NCBI RefSeq assembly: GCF_003841485.1
Contig: NZ_REFY01000002.1
Location: 602,884 to 666,883 of the forward strand
Reading direction: 5' to 3'
DNA: 64,000 nucleotides
Source: Natrarchaeobius halalkaliphilus
GTDB lineage: Archaea > Halobacteriota > Halobacteria > Halobacteriales > Natrialbaceae
The notes under the pieces: generated by a model
Told to the model about the DNA's origin: nothing
Seen by the model: the letters and a program-made list of their open reading frames with translations, nothing else
The model's database searches: none
Shown: positions 19,112 through 28,584 of the stretch, one piece after another
How the letters are laid out: each line of letters opens with the position of its first letter
How positions within the stretch are numbered: position 1 is the first letter of the stretch
Made by a program: the position numbers and the translations under genes

Positions 19112-21262
19112 TCAGATCGGTGCCTGAGAGTCCGACCGATCGTCAGCACCGAGCCACTCTATGGCCTCCTCGACGTCCTGCGTCGGGGGCGAGCAGGTCC
19201 GGTTCCGACAGACGTAGAGCGTTGGCTCCCCGTCGCGCGCTCTGCGTCCGGCCCAGATCGGCGGGGCGTCCTCGAGTCCGAGGCGGTCGAGCCACGCTTC
19301 GAGTCCGTCGTCGGTCGCTGGCCGGAGCGCGAACAGACGGTCAGGGTAGTAGTTCTCCGCGACGCGCTCGCGCCACTCCGCCGGGAGGTCGGACGCGGCG
19401 ACGGTGATCTCGAGTGTGCCCGACTCGAGGCGGCCGGCCGCGAGACAGAGCGAGGTGTGCTGAAGCGCGTTGGCCTCGATGCGGTTCGCGTGCGTCTCGA
19501 GAACCGTCGTCGCGATCTCTTCGAATCCGTCGTCGGAAAACCCTTCGAGGGCCAACAGGACGGAGAGTGCAACGCCGGCCGCAGCTGGCGTCGACTGATC
19601 GGTGAGTTCCTGGGGTCTCGTGACGAGCGACTCGCCGCTCTCGGGAGTGAAATACAGCGTTCCGCGTTCGTCGTCCCAGAACTCCGCTTCGATGACCCGG
19701 GCTAACTCGAGTGCGAACGCGAGGTGGTCGACGCTGCCGGTCGCCTCGTAGCACGCGAGCGCGCCGCGAGCGAGGAACGCGTAATCCTCGAGGTAGCCGG
19801 CTACGGCCACGTCGCCGTCTTTGTACCGCCGCGACAGCCGGTCGTCGTCGGCGTCCCAGAGGCGATCGCGGACGAAATCGAGGGCGTCGACGGCCATCGC
19901 CGCGTACTCGTCGTCTCCGAGGACGAGCGCGGCTTCGGCGCACGTCGCGATCATCAACCCGTTCCAGCCGGCGAGAACCTTCTCGTCGCGATTCGGTCGG
20001 GGGCGCGTCTCGCGGGCGTCGAACAGCCGTGCTCGGGCCGAGTCGAGCCGGTCGCGCACCTCGGATTCCTCGAGTTCGAAGCGGTCTGCAAGCTCCGGCA
20101 CGCTGACCGCGCGATTTGGCTGAGTCGCCCCCTCGAAGTTGCCCGATTCGGTAACGTCGTAACGCGCACAGAAGAGATCGGCGTCGGTCTCGTCCTCGAG
20201 GACGGTCCGCACTTCCTCGGGCGTCCAGACGTAGAACGCGCCCTCTTCGTCCTCGCCGTCGGATGGATCGGGACTCTGTGCGTCGAGCGTGCTGAAGAAG
20301 CCGCCGTCGTCGTGAGTGAGTTCCCGCGCGACGAACGCGAGGGTCTCGTCGACGACCTCGGCGTAGCGCTCGTCGCCCGTCAGCTGATAGCCCGCAAGGA
20401 ACGCCCGCGGAATCTCGGCGTTGTCGTAGAGCATCTTCTCGAAGTGAGGAACCGTCCAGTCTCGATCGACGCAGTAGCGATGGAAGCCGCCGCCGACGTG
20501 ATCGTACAGGCCGCCCGCCGCCATCGCGTCGAGGGTCTCCTCTAGCACCTTCCGGTACTCATCACGCCCGGTTCGATCGGCGGCTCGAGCGAGAATCCGC
20601 AGGCGGGTGGGTTGGGGGAACTTGGGACCCTCGGAGCCGAAGCCGCCGTGGCGTCGGTCGGCGCTTCGCAGGGCCGCGTCCGCCGCCGTCTCCGTGACGT
20701 CGCTCGAGGGGGGCTCCGCTCCGACGACGGAGTCCGGCGTCTCCTCGAGTCGGTCCCTGGCGGCGTCGGTCCACTGATCCGCGCGGTTCTCGACTTCTTC
20801 GCGGTCGTTCTCCCAGGAGCGCCTGACGTTTTCGAGAACCTCGAGAAAGCCGGGCTGACCGCGTTTCGCTTCCCTGGGGAAGTACGTTCCGACGTAGAAG
20901 GGACGGCCGTCGGGGGTGAGCCAGGCGGAGAGCGGCCAGCCGCCGCGCCCGGTGACGAGCTGGCAGACGGTCATGTAGATGCTGTCGACGTCCGGGCGCT
21001 CCTCGCGGTCGACTTTGATCGGCACGAACTCTTCGTTCAACGTCTCGGCCACCGTCTCGTCCGCGAAACTCTCCGACTCCATGACGTGACACCAGTGACA
21101 CGCCGAGTAGCCGATCGAGAGAAATATCGGCACGTCACGCTCTCGGGCGGCCTCGAGCGCCTCTTCGTCCCAGGGTTGCCAGTTGACGGGATTGTCCGCG
21201 TGCTGGCGCAGATAGGGGCTCTGTTCCTCACCGAGACGGTTACGTCGGGTCGGGTCGGTCAC
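19112..21262 (-). CDS. DUF255 thioredoxin-domain protein (YyaL/SPATA20 family)
   Basis: A 716-residue protein of the YyaL/SSP411 family. The N-terminal thioredoxin-like domain (about 1-170) carries SACHWCHVMESESF with a CxxC pair. The remainder is an (alpha/alpha)6-type barrel resembling glycoside epimerases and N-acylglucosamine 2-epimerases. GTG is the likely start (MTDPTRRNRLGEEQSPYLRQ). The family is widespread, but its substrate and reaction are unknown; a redox or sugar-epimerase role has been suggested only from structure. Confidence 0.93.
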   Translation of the reverse strand: MTDPTRRNRLGEEQSPYLRQHADNPVNWQPWDEEALEAARERDVPIFLSIGYSACHWCHVMESESFADETVAETLNEEFVPIKVDREERPDVDSIYMTVCQLVTGRGGWPLSAWLTPDGRPFYVGTYFPREAKRGQPGFLEVLENVRRSWENDREEVENRADQWTDAARDRLEETPDSVVGAEPPSSDVTETAADAALRSADRRHGGFGSEGPKFPQPTRLRILARAADRTGRDEYRKVLEETLDAMAAGGLYDHVGGGFHRYCVDRDWTVPHFEKMLYDNAEIPRAFLAGYQLTGDERYAEVVDETLAFVARELTHDDGGFFSTLDAQSPDPSDGEDEEGAFYVWTPEEVRTVLEDETDADLFCARYDVTESGNFEGATQPNRAVSVPELADRFELEESEVRDRLDSARARLFDARETRPRPNRDEKVLAGWNGLMIATCAEAALVLGDDEYAAMAVDALDFVRDRLWDADDDRLSRRYKDGDVAVAGYLEDYAFLARGALACYEATGSVDHLAFALELARVIEAEFWDDERGTLYFTPESGESLVTRPQELTDQSTPAAAGVALSVLLALEGFSDDGFEEIATTVLETHANRIEANALQHTSLCLAAGRLESGTLEITVAASDLPAEWRERVAENYYPDRLFALRPATDDGLEAWLDRLGLEDAPPIWAGRRARDGEPTLYVCRNRTCSPPTQDVEEAIEWLGADDRSDSQAPI

Positions 21263-21334
21263 GGACGAGGCTACGGCCGGGCGCTGTAAAAGACCGGTGT
21301 CCAGTCAGCGTGGCACGCCCTCGCCTCCGATCGC

Positions 21335-22330
21335 TCACTCGGCGGGCGACGCGTTCGGCGCGAAATCGTCCACGAGGTGCTCGAGCGTTCGATCCATGGT
21401 CTCGATGTGATCCGTCTGAGACTCGACTTCGGAGGCGATCACGCCGGTGTCTTCAGCGATGCGTTCGGCGCTTTCGACCGTCTGATCGACCATGCTGGCG
21501 ACCTCTTCGGTGCTCGAGGCCTGCTGGTCGGTCGCCTGTGCGACTTCGTCGATCCCGTCCGAGACGTCCTCGATGGTGTCGTGGATCTCCTCGAGGATGT
21601 CGACGGCGCGGTCGATCGATTCGATACCGCGATCGATCCGATCGTTGTTCTCGTCGAGGCTTTCGACGGCGTTTTCGGTGTTCGATTCGACCTCGCGGAT
21701 CATGGTCTCGATCTCGGTCGCGCGCTTTTGAGAGTCCTCCGCCAGGGATTTCACTTCGCTCGCGACGACGGCGAAGCCGTCTCCTGCTTTGTCTGCGTGT
21801 GCCGCCTCGATGGAGGCGTTGAGCGCGAGGAGGTTCGTCTGTTTGGCGATGTTGTTGATCACCTCGACGATCTCGTCGATCTCCCCGACGCTTTCCTGGA
21901 TGGCGTTGACGTCTTCGGTGACCCCGTTGGCCGTCCGCTGAATCGCACCCATCGCGGTCCCGAGTTCGTTCGCGGACTCCTGGCCGGCCTCTGCGAGGTC
22001 GCGTGCCGACTCGCCCGCTGCAGCGACCTCCTCGGACGACGACGCGATCTCCTCGACCGACGCCGACAGGTTCGACATCTCCTCTGCGACCAGCATCACC
22101 GACTCGTATTGCTCGTCGGCTTCGGCGTGAATCTCCTCGAGTCGATCGCTGATTTCGACGGTACTCTCCCCCAGCTCCGCGATCGACGACTGAATCTCGT
22201 TTGCCCGCTCGTCGTCGTACTCGGATCTCGAGGCGAGATCCTCCACGTCGGACGTATCGATGTCGGTATCGACGTCATCGTCGGGTTCGTTGGACTGGTC
22301 GGCCACCCCGCCGGAGTTATCGAACGACAT
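21335..22330 (-). CDS. Soluble methyl-accepting transducer
   Basis: A 331-residue cytoplasmic transducer without transmembrane or HAMP segments. It is nearly all coiled coil and contains the conserved MCP hairpin (NIAKQTNLLALNASIEAAHA, then GFAVVASEVKSLAEDS) that binds CheW and CheA. The N-terminal 60 residues are acidic and carry no recognised sensor fold. It may sense through a partner protein. I take the ATG at 22330, which has a GTGAGGG ribosome-binding match, over the in-frame GTG nine bases upstream. A chemotaxis or phototaxis function is likely. Confidence 0.9.
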   Translation of the reverse strand: MSFDNSGGVADQSNEPDDDVDTDIDTSDVEDLASRSEYDDERANEIQSSIAELGESTVEISDRLEEIHAEADEQYESVMLVAEEMSNLSASVEEIASSSEEVAAAGESARDLAEAGQESANELGTAMGAIQRTANGVTEDVNAIQESVGEIDEIVEVINNIAKQTNLLALNASIEAAHADKAGDGFAVVASEVKSLAEDSQKRATEIETMIREVESNTENAVESLDENNDRIDRGIESIDRAVDILEEIHDTIEDVSDGIDEVAQATDQQASSTEEVASMVDQTVESAERIAEDTGVIASEVESQTDHIETMDRTLEHLVDDFAPNASPAE

Positions 22331-22339
22331 CTCCCTCAC

Positions 22340-22600
22340 GTTTCAAGTCGCCTACTGTCCACCCTCCCTGCGCGGTACTCGGCCGGAAAAACGTCCCGAC
22401 GCCACTGAATCGATCGTTGATCAAGATGTCTCTATTTAGGCGATCAGGCGCTAAAACGTGTCGGCCAATTAGTTTGGTATTGGTTCGATGGCGTTCCAAC
22501 TGAGACGGTCTGCTGTCAGTCAGTTCAGACAGTATGAGACGGCCGTCACACGACCTGCAGTTTCTTCCGGCCGATCGGCCACTCACCCACGGTGGCGACG
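22340..22600. other. Intergenic region between transducer and potassium channel
   Basis: These 260 bp lie upstream of the transducer start and downstream of the potassium-channel stop, both on the minus strand. I see an AT-richer stretch near 22430-22490 compatible with a promoter for the transducer, and no gene. Confidence 0.4.
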
Positions 22601-23788
22601 CTATTCGTTTTCGGTTAGCAGTCGTTCGAGCAGTTCGGAATCGTCTCTGCCGAGGGCCGATCGAACCAGCAGATGTCCGCCGAGCAACGCAGGGCTAATT
22701 ACTGCGTCCGCACCTGCTCGCTCGAGTTTCTTCGTGTTTTCGAGATCGGTCGCCGCGGCGACGACGCGGGTGTCGGGTGCGAGCTGACGAGCGGTAAGGA
22801 TCGAGAGCGCGTCCTGTGCGTCCTGGTTCGTCGCGACGAGGATCGCGTTTGCGTTCTGGATCTTCGCGCGCCGAAGCGGCGTTTCGTCGCTTGGATCGCC
22901 GACGACGACGGGAATGCCACGATCCGAGAGATCGTCCATCACATCGCGGTTTTTCGCCACGACGGCGAACTCCCGGTCGGTCGCTGACAGTTCGTCGACG
23001 ATCGGTTCAGTCAGTTCGCCGTAGCCGAGCACGAGGATGTGCTCGCTCAACAGTTCGAGTTCTGAGTCGGTCATTTTTCCGAGTGTCTTTGTAATTCGTG
23101 CCTGGATCGCCGGGCCGACGAGCGCCCCGATTGCAATACCGAAACTCGCCACGCCGAGGACCAGAACGGACATCGTGAACAACATTCCCTCCGTCGAGTC
23201 GATGTTGGGCGTCACGTCCCCGTAGCCGACCGTACTCGAGGTGATCAGCGTAAAGTAGAACGCGTCGAGGACGGTATCGATCCCGTCGAAGTGATCCCGG
23301 AGCGCGTAACCGCCGATGGTTCCGTACGCCTGCACGCCGACGAGCGCCGAACCGGCTGCGATCTGCGTCGTCCCGAGGGCGAGCGGTTTGGTAAATCGAT
23401 CCCGCGTCAGCAACAGCGCCGGGATCGAAACGAGCGAGAGTACAATCAACGGAAGCGAGTACGGACTCACCTGGAGGAGACCCTGTACTGCAGTCAGCGG
23501 AAGCAATAGCAAAGTGGCCCACCACCCGGCGCGCAGCCCACGACGGAGAGCAAGCGCGCTCCCAACCATCAGAAACCCGGTCAGCGCGCCGGTGAAACTC
23601 GCGGTGTCCTGGACGGCAGCGGGGATGTACGGTGTAAACGGCTCGTAGACGGTGTCGGTTCCGATGTTGAGGATCGCCGTCGCGACCGAGAGCAGCGCCA
23701 CGACCAGCACGAACGCGACGGTCGCTCGAGTCGTGAGCGCCCGTCGCCAGTTTTCGGGCAATCGCTCCCGAAGCGGCCGGTCAACCAT
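22601..23788 (-). CDS. Potassium channel with RCK/TrkA-N domain
   Basis: A 395-residue Kch-like channel. About six hydrophobic helices are followed by the pore loop with selectivity filter TVGYGD (in SSTVGYGDVTPN) and a last helix. The C-terminal half is an RCK/TrkA-N domain with the Rossmann segment ILVLGYGELTEPIVDEL, which binds nucleotides or ions and gates the channel. A second, degenerate RCK lobe is lacking. The ATG of MVDRPLRERL is used. Role: K+ homeostasis in a cell that keeps molar K+. Confidence 0.92.
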   Translation of the reverse strand: MVDRPLRERLPENWRRALTTRATVAFVLVVALLSVATAILNIGTDTVYEPFTPYIPAAVQDTASFTGALTGFLMVGSALALRRGLRAGWWATLLLLPLTAVQGLLQVSPYSLPLIVLSLVSIPALLLTRDRFTKPLALGTTQIAAGSALVGVQAYGTIGGYALRDHFDGIDTVLDAFYFTLITSSTVGYGDVTPNIDSTEGMLFTMSVLVLGVASFGIAIGALVGPAIQARITKTLGKMTDSELELLSEHILVLGYGELTEPIVDELSATDREFAVVAKNRDVMDDLSDRGIPVVVGDPSDETPLRRAKIQNANAILVATNQDAQDALSILTARQLAPDTRVVAAATDLENTKKLERAGADAVISPALLGGHLLVRSALGRDDSELLERLLTENE

Positions 23789-23892
23789 ACACTTCCCCTT
23801 CCGCGTCGACGACAATTAAGCCGATGTTTTCTCGCCCGCGCTCGGGACTCGAGAGCGGTAGCTACTTGCTTCCGGCGGCGATAGCGCCACCT

Positions 23893-24174
23893 ATGTCCAC
23901 GGAGTGGAAACTGTTCGCTGATCTCGCGGAACGAGCGGGCGACAAACGCGTCACCGTCGACGCCTCGGCGGGTGACACCGTCGGAGACGCCCTCGAACAG
24001 CTCGTCGAGGGCCGAGCTGAACTCGAGGCGCGCGTCCTCGAAGACGGGGAGCTTCGGTCACAGATCAACGTGCTTCGCAACGGAACGAACGTCCTCGTCG
24101 AGGAGGATGGTCTCGAGACGGTACTCGAGGGCGACGACGAACTCGCGCTGTTCCCGCCGGTCAGCGGCGGTTAG
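23893..24174 (+). CDS. samp1: Ubiquitin-like small archaeal modifier protein SAMP1
   Basis: A 93-residue beta-grasp protein ending in the diglycine ...FPPVSGG required for adenylation by UbaA and isopeptide linkage. The opening EWKLFADLAE and the INVLRNG and ELALFPPVSGG segments match SAMP1 (MoaD-like family) of Haloferax, used both as a protein modifier and as a sulfur carrier for molybdopterin. The ATG at 23893 gives the normal length. It stands alone, divergent from the potassium channel, and faces gatD with an 86-bp palindromic element between. Confidence 0.93.
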   Translation: MSTEWKLFADLAERAGDKRVTVDASAGDTVGDALEQLVEGRAELEARVLEDGELRSQINVLRNGTNVLVEEDGLETVLEGDDELALFPPVSGG

Positions 24175-24281
24175 TTCGCGGCGATTCTCGCGACACGGTG
24201 AGATCGATTCCGAACACGAAATCCGGTTCCGCTGCGATCGATACACCAGCGTACGAAGCGTCGCTGACGTACTGTGGCGTT

Positions 24282-24367
24282 TCATACGGATTACTGTAAC
24301 GATTTACCGGCGCACCCGCGACCCGGGCGGCGGGTGCGTCGGCAATGATTTACAGTAAACCGTATCA
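24282..24367. repeat. 86-bp palindromic element, copy 2
   Basis: It reads TCATACGG...CCGTATCA with the central stem CCGGCGCACCCGC/GCGGGTGCGTCGG. It differs from copy 4 (45422-45507) by a single base over all 86. TCA flanks both TACGG/CCGTA ends. It lies between the convergent samp1 and gatD genes, 108 bp past the samp1 stop and 54 bp past the gatD stop, so here it does not supply a stop codon. Confidence 0.87.
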
Positions 24368-24420
24368 GGGATCAGAACCCGCGTTTCCTCTGCCTCGAGC
24401 GAGCGCTTTCGCGAGTCACC

Positions 24421-25725
24421 TCACTCCCAGGGAACGGATCGCCGCTGGAGTTCGCCGGCGAGGGACGTCTCCATCGCCGCTTCGACGTCATCGGCGTTCT
24501 CGAGCGCCCACATGAGCTTGACTTTCGCCGTTCCGGGGAGCGTATCGCCGGCCTCGATGACGCCCGCATCGAGGAGATCCCGACCGGTGTCGTAGACTCG
24601 ATCACAGACCCGGCCCTCGAGACACTGGCTGGTCATGACGACCGTCGTTCCGTCCGCGATCAGCTCTTCGATGCGCGGAATCAGGTCGGTGTGAACGTGA
24701 CCGAGCCCGGTTCCCTCGAGGACCAATCCCGCCGATCCCTCGACGACATCGAAGAACGCGGGGTCCATCCCGGGCGTGAACTTCAGGAGTTCGACGTCGC
24801 TCTCGAGCGATTCGATCGCGATCGGGGAGTCTCGTGGCTCCGACGCTCGATCGTCCGATCCGTCCGACGAAGTGTCGCCGTCGACGCGCGACCTGTACTC
24901 CCGGCGGAAACTGATCTCGCCGGTGTCGTAGTCCACCGCACCGAGCGGCTTTGCACCGACCGTCTCGAAGGCGTCACGCCGGGAGGTGTGATTCTTGCGG
25001 ACGCGAGTTCCTCGGTGGAGCGCACAGACGTCGTCGCTTTCGGATCCGTGCATGCAGACCAGAACCTCGGCACAGTCGCCCTTCGCCGCTTCGACGGCAC
25101 AGACGGCGTTCATCACGTTGTCCGAGGAGGGGCGATCGGCCGACCGCTGGCTGCCGGTGAACACGATCGGAACGGGCGTCTCGAGCGTGAATGCGAGAGC
25201 CGACGCCGAGTACTGCATCGTGTCGGTTCCGTGCATGACGACGACGCCGTCGGCACCGGCGTCGATCTCCTCGGAGACGGCCTCCGCGAGGTCGCTCCAG
25301 ATCGTGGGATCCATGTTCTCCGAGAGGATGTTCGCCACGACCCGGCCCCGGTAGTTCGCGCGGCCGGCGAGGTCCGGAACGGCACGAAGGACGTCCTCGG
25401 CGTCGAACTGGGCAGTCACCGCACCGGTCCGGTAGTCGACCGTCGAGGCGATGGTTCCGCCGGTCGAGAGCAGTGAGATCGTCGGCAACTCGTCGTCGAA
25501 CGCGATCTCGGAGGTTCCGTCTGCGTCCGTTCCCGCGGCGTCCGTGCCGTCGATCTCGTAGACGTCCTCCGCGAGAACGTCTACGTCTGTCCCGTCTCGA
25601 TCGACGCCGACGTTGTAACCTCCGTCGAGTTTTACGACGAGGTGGTCGTCCGTGCTGGAGGGGAGCAACACGCCTTCGTACGTTCGGTCCGCGCGGTCGA
25701 CGCGGACGCGATCGCCTGGGTTCAT
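24421..25725 (-). CDS. gatD: Glutamyl-tRNA(Gln) amidotransferase subunit D
   Basis: A 434-residue archaeal GatD. With GatE it converts misacylated Glu-tRNA(Gln) to Gln-tRNA(Gln), and it releases ammonia from glutamine. After an N-terminal small-barrel domain (GDRVRVDRADRTYEGVLLPS), the asparaginase-like domain has the catalytic LLSTGGTIASTVDYRTGAV and VVMHGTDTMQYSA motifs, and KFTPGMDP follows. gatE is not adjacent, as is common in haloarchaea. Translation therefore uses the indirect glutamine pathway. Confidence 0.95.
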   Translation of the reverse strand: MNPGDRVRVDRADRTYEGVLLPSSTDDHLVVKLDGGYNVGVDRDGTDVDVLAEDVYEIDGTDAAGTDADGTSEIAFDDELPTISLLSTGGTIASTVDYRTGAVTAQFDAEDVLRAVPDLAGRANYRGRVVANILSENMDPTIWSDLAEAVSEEIDAGADGVVVMHGTDTMQYSASALAFTLETPVPIVFTGSQRSADRPSSDNVMNAVCAVEAAKGDCAEVLVCMHGSESDDVCALHRGTRVRKNHTSRRDAFETVGAKPLGAVDYDTGEISFRREYRSRVDGDTSSDGSDDRASEPRDSPIAIESLESDVELLKFTPGMDPAFFDVVEGSAGLVLEGTGLGHVHTDLIPRIEELIADGTTVVMTSQCLEGRVCDRVYDTGRDLLDAGVIEAGDTLPGTAKVKLMWALENADDVEAAMETSLAGELQRRSVPWE

Positions 25726-25785
25726 GGATCGAGATTTCGTCCCATCGGACTTGAAGCCACGCTTTCGTCCGTCGCGGATCGGCGG

Positions 25786-25998
25786 CTATATCAAAATTCC
25801 AACGGCGATCAGGCCGACTCCGAGCAAGAAGAGAACGCCGACGATCAGCGCCGTCAACAGTCGAACGGACGCGAGGGAGCCCTCGGTGAGGTCGAGACGT
25901 GGATAAAGGTACCGCACACCGGAGAGGAGGCCGACTCCGACGGCGATCGACATGACTCCGAACGCAACCAGTTCGACGTTCACCCTCACCTCTATCAT
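25786..25998 (-). CDS. Small two-helix membrane protein
   Basis: A 70-residue protein of two hydrophobic helices (residues about 9-28 and 46-68) separated by a charged loop (YPRLDLTEGSLASVRL). The pattern fits a small integral membrane protein; there is no family I can name. Codon use is normal. It shares the strand of gatD, about 60 bp upstream, and could be co-transcribed with it. Confidence 0.65.
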   Translation of the reverse strand: MIEVRVNVELVAFGVMSIAVGVGLLSGVRYLYPRLDLTEGSLASVRLLTALIVGVLFLLGVGLIAVGILI

Positions 25999-26115
25999 GC
26001 TCGCCGTGAAAAAACGTGATCCCTTTTCTCAGCCGACAACACTCTGTTTCGTTCCGACGGACGGTTCACTGGTGGATGGGAAAAGTCCATGGTGCCCGGT
26101 CGAGACAGCTACCGT

Positions 26116-26715
26116 ATGACCGACCGCTCTGACGAGCTCACTGAACGTCGAGAGACGGACTCGAGTCAGGACATCCTCGAGGAAACCGATCGACTGCTCT
26201 CGGAGTCGGAAGCCGGTGACGCGTCGTCCGAACGCCGCTCGCACGAGCGGGCGGACCGTCAGCACGCGGACGAACATCGAGAGACGGCGACGGAACATCA
26301 TCAGCCGATGGACGAGCCATCGACGGCGACCGGCGGCTCGAGATTTCGGCCGAGCAGGTCACTGGGAGAGTACTTCTCCCCCAAAGCGTTTTTCGCGCTG
26401 GCCCTCCTCGTCAGCGCCGGTCTCCTCGCCGGACAGACGCTCTCTCCGATCGGCAGCATCGGACGGATCGGCGGTATGTTCGCCATCGCGTTCTTCGTTG
26501 GCCTACTCACGTCGAAACGACGCTATCTCGAGGTGAGCGCCGTAGGCGTTTCGGTGGGCGCAGTGGCGATGGTTCTCTTCGATTTTACCCTCGCCGTGGT
26601 GGGCTCCGGTCGACTCCTGGTCGCCATCGGTGCGGCGGTCGGTCTGGTCGCGACCGTCGCCGGCTACTACTTCGGTCGAGACCTGCGTGACGGACTGGTA
26701 CGTGACGTTAACTAG
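26116..26715 (+). CDS. Uncharacterised membrane protein with acidic N-terminal tail
   Basis: A 199-residue protein with a highly charged, disordered N-terminal tail of about 85 residues rich in Glu, Asp, Arg and His, followed by four hydrophobic helices. I start at the ATG of MTDRSDELTE. The layout suggests a membrane protein with a cytoplasmic tail. I do not recognise the family. It is divergent from the small two-helix gene at 25786 and convergent with the ArsR-like regulator. Confidence 0.7.
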   Translation: MTDRSDELTERRETDSSQDILEETDRLLSESEAGDASSERRSHERADRQHADEHRETATEHHQPMDEPSTATGGSRFRPSRSLGEYFSPKAFFALALLVSAGLLAGQTLSPIGSIGRIGGMFAIAFFVGLLTSKRRYLEVSAVGVSVGAVAMVLFDFTLAVVGSGRLLVAIGAAVGLVATVAGYYFGRDLRDGLVRDVN

Positions 26716-26780
26716 TCGAGACACTCGCCCTGACTGGGGTCGCTGAGGGCGCCGACGTTCCGACGGCCGAAACGCGTCGA

Positions 26781-27440
26781 TCACCCGTTGGTCGTCAGCT
26801 CCCAGCCTCGTTCCGTTCGACGAACGATACCCTCGTCGGCCATCCGCTCGAGTAACTCGGCGACGACCTCCCGCGGGACATCGAGGTCACCGCCGAGTTC
26901 ACCGACCGACCGCGGTTCGGTTCGAATTCTCGCGAGCAGATCCGCGTAAATGCGGCTCTCCGGCCCACCGCCGACCTCCTCCGAGACCTGATCGAGGACG
27001 TCACAGAGGCGGCTCTGGACCCATCGCTGGGCGAGCGAGAGTTCGTTCTCGAGCTGTTCGAGGTCTTCGAGCGCGCCGAGGAGTTCGTCGAGCTCGTCGG
27101 TGTTGTCCCAGGAGATGTCGAGCGAGAGGTGCCGACAGGTCGTGATGTCGAAGCTATTGTTCGCGGGATACGCGCTCTTGCTCGCGAATCCGTAGGGTGA
27201 GACGTTGACCTCGAGTCGAACGTTCCGGGCGATGTGGAAGTACTTCCGGCGCTGATCGTCGACCCTGCTCTCGATCAATCCGGCCTCCTCGAGTTTTCGA
27301 AGGTGCTCGATGACCGCTTTGGGACTCACGCTGAGATACTCGGAGATTTCGGTTACGTAACAGGGTTTGCGGGCGAGGAGTCGAAGGATTCGCCTTCTGT
27401 TCTCGTTACCCAGCAAATCCAACAACGCCGCGGAGTCCAT
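26781..27440 (-). CDS. ArsR-like winged-helix transcriptional regulator
   Basis: A 219-residue regulator with an N-terminal winged helix-turn-helix (LLGNENRRRILRLLARKPCYVTEISEYLSVS...HLRKLEEAGLIESR) and a helical middle with a Cys-containing segment (DITTCRHLSLDI). The C-terminal 50 residues resemble a second winged helix (VGELGGDLDVPREVVAELLERMADEGIV). This two-headed form is conserved in haloarchaea. Ligand and targets are unknown, and no target gene is obviously adjacent. Confidence 0.88.
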   Translation of the reverse strand: MDSAALLDLLGNENRRRILRLLARKPCYVTEISEYLSVSPKAVIEHLRKLEEAGLIESRVDDQRRKYFHIARNVRLEVNVSPYGFASKSAYPANNSFDITTCRHLSLDISWDNTDELDELLGALEDLEQLENELSLAQRWVQSRLCDVLDQVSEEVGGGPESRIYADLLARIRTEPRSVGELGGDLDVPREVVAELLERMADEGIVRRTERGWELTTNG

Positions 27441-27536
27441 CGGGTGACGGTAAGGCCTCAGCGCTGAAAAGCGTGTCTGCTCGTCGGAGAACCGTCGGTG
27501 GAAACGGACGAGGCCGGCGGAAATCGCCCCTCCTCG

Positions 27537-28349
27537 TCACTGTCCGGGCGTTTCATCTGCCGATCCAGCACCGGTATCCGAAGAGGCGGTATTCGGTCCG
27601 TTCGAAGTCCCTCGGTCGTCCTCGTCCGCCCCGGTCTCGTTCCGGTCCGTTCCATCATCGGTCCCATTCGGAGTCGGTCCGTCGTCTGCGGTCTGGGTTG
27701 TTCCGTTACCGTCTCCGGTTTCCCGGTCGTCCGGTGTAGAGTCCTGTCCGGGAGGCGTGTCGATTCCGCTCTGTCCGGGAACACCGTCGTCTCCGTCGGT
27801 CGACGGACCGCCCGGTTGTCGATCGAAGCCGGCGACACCCCGTGCGATCGTTGCGACCTCGGGCCCGGCGAGTTCGGACGCGTTCGCCCGAAGCTCGTCG
27901 AGTCGATCGCTCTCGAGGCCGGTTTCGTTCGCCCGCGGGATGGTCCGGTCGACCGACTGCTCGAGAGATGCGACCTCGACGGACAGTCTCGTTATTCGGG
28001 CGTTGTACTCCGCACTCGAGAGGTTCGTCGCGTTCTCGCGAAGCTCCTCGCGTTCGGCCTGAAGCGCCGCCAGACGCTCTTCGAGGTCGTCCGTCCGGTC
28101 GCGTACGAGATCCGCTCGAGTGTCGTTGGCCGCGCTCTCGTATTCGGTTTCGAACAGCCCGGACTCGACGGTCGATTCGGCGTCTGCGGCGCTCGATTGC
28201 ATGAACGACGAAACGGAGACGGTTTCGTTCGAATCGGCGTCGGAATCGGACTCGGTTTCCGCGGCCGATCCGACGACACCGGCCACCGGAGCAACCGTTA
28301 GCCCGACCGTAATCAGGACGACCGCTACGACCATCCGAAAGCCACGCAT
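27537..28349 (-). CDS. Exported coiled-coil protein
   Basis: A 270-residue protein with a classical Sec signal peptide (MRGFRMVVAVVLITVGLTVA, cleavage likely after AAPVAG-type or VGSAA). The mature part is very acidic, with a coiled-coil from about residue 90 to 150 rich in Glu, Leu and Arg, followed by a low-complexity C-terminal half of Asp, Gly, Thr, Asn and Pro. I start at the ATG of MRGFRMV because it gives the signal peptide. It is a likely surface protein of unknown function. Confidence 0.75.
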   Translation of the reverse strand: MRGFRMVVAVVLITVGLTVAPVAGVVGSAAETESDSDADSNETVSVSSFMQSSAADAESTVESGLFETEYESAANDTRADLVRDRTDDLEERLAALQAEREELRENATNLSSAEYNARITRLSVEVASLEQSVDRTIPRANETGLESDRLDELRANASELAGPEVATIARGVAGFDRQPGGPSTDGDDGVPGQSGIDTPPGQDSTPDDRETGDGNGTTQTADDGPTPNGTDDGTDRNETGADEDDRGTSNGPNTASSDTGAGSADETPGQ

Positions 28350-28406
28350 TGGGAGAGCCCTCGACGGAACATTGTAAAAAGGCGACCAGTCGTTCGAACC
28401 GTTCAC

Positions 28407-28584
28407 GTGATATCTTGGACACCCGAGCGACTCGGAAAGCGTTTACGGTCCACTCATAGAGTTTTATTCACAGTGTCGGTGGTAAACACCGTCGATCGGA
28501 TCGTCACCAGTACGGGTTGATAGCACGACTACTTACGTTTGTTCGAAAATAGTTAAACCGATCGAGATCGTGTGCCTAGTTAGC
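28407..28584. other. Divergent promoter region
   Basis: This region serves two divergent genes: the exported protein (minus strand) and the DUF5802 gene (plus strand). It contains AT-rich boxes near 28440-28470 (gttttattc) and near 28540-28560 (gaaaatagttaaacc). The latter lies about 30 bp before the DUF5802 start and is a good promoter candidate. No gene is present. Confidence 0.45.
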
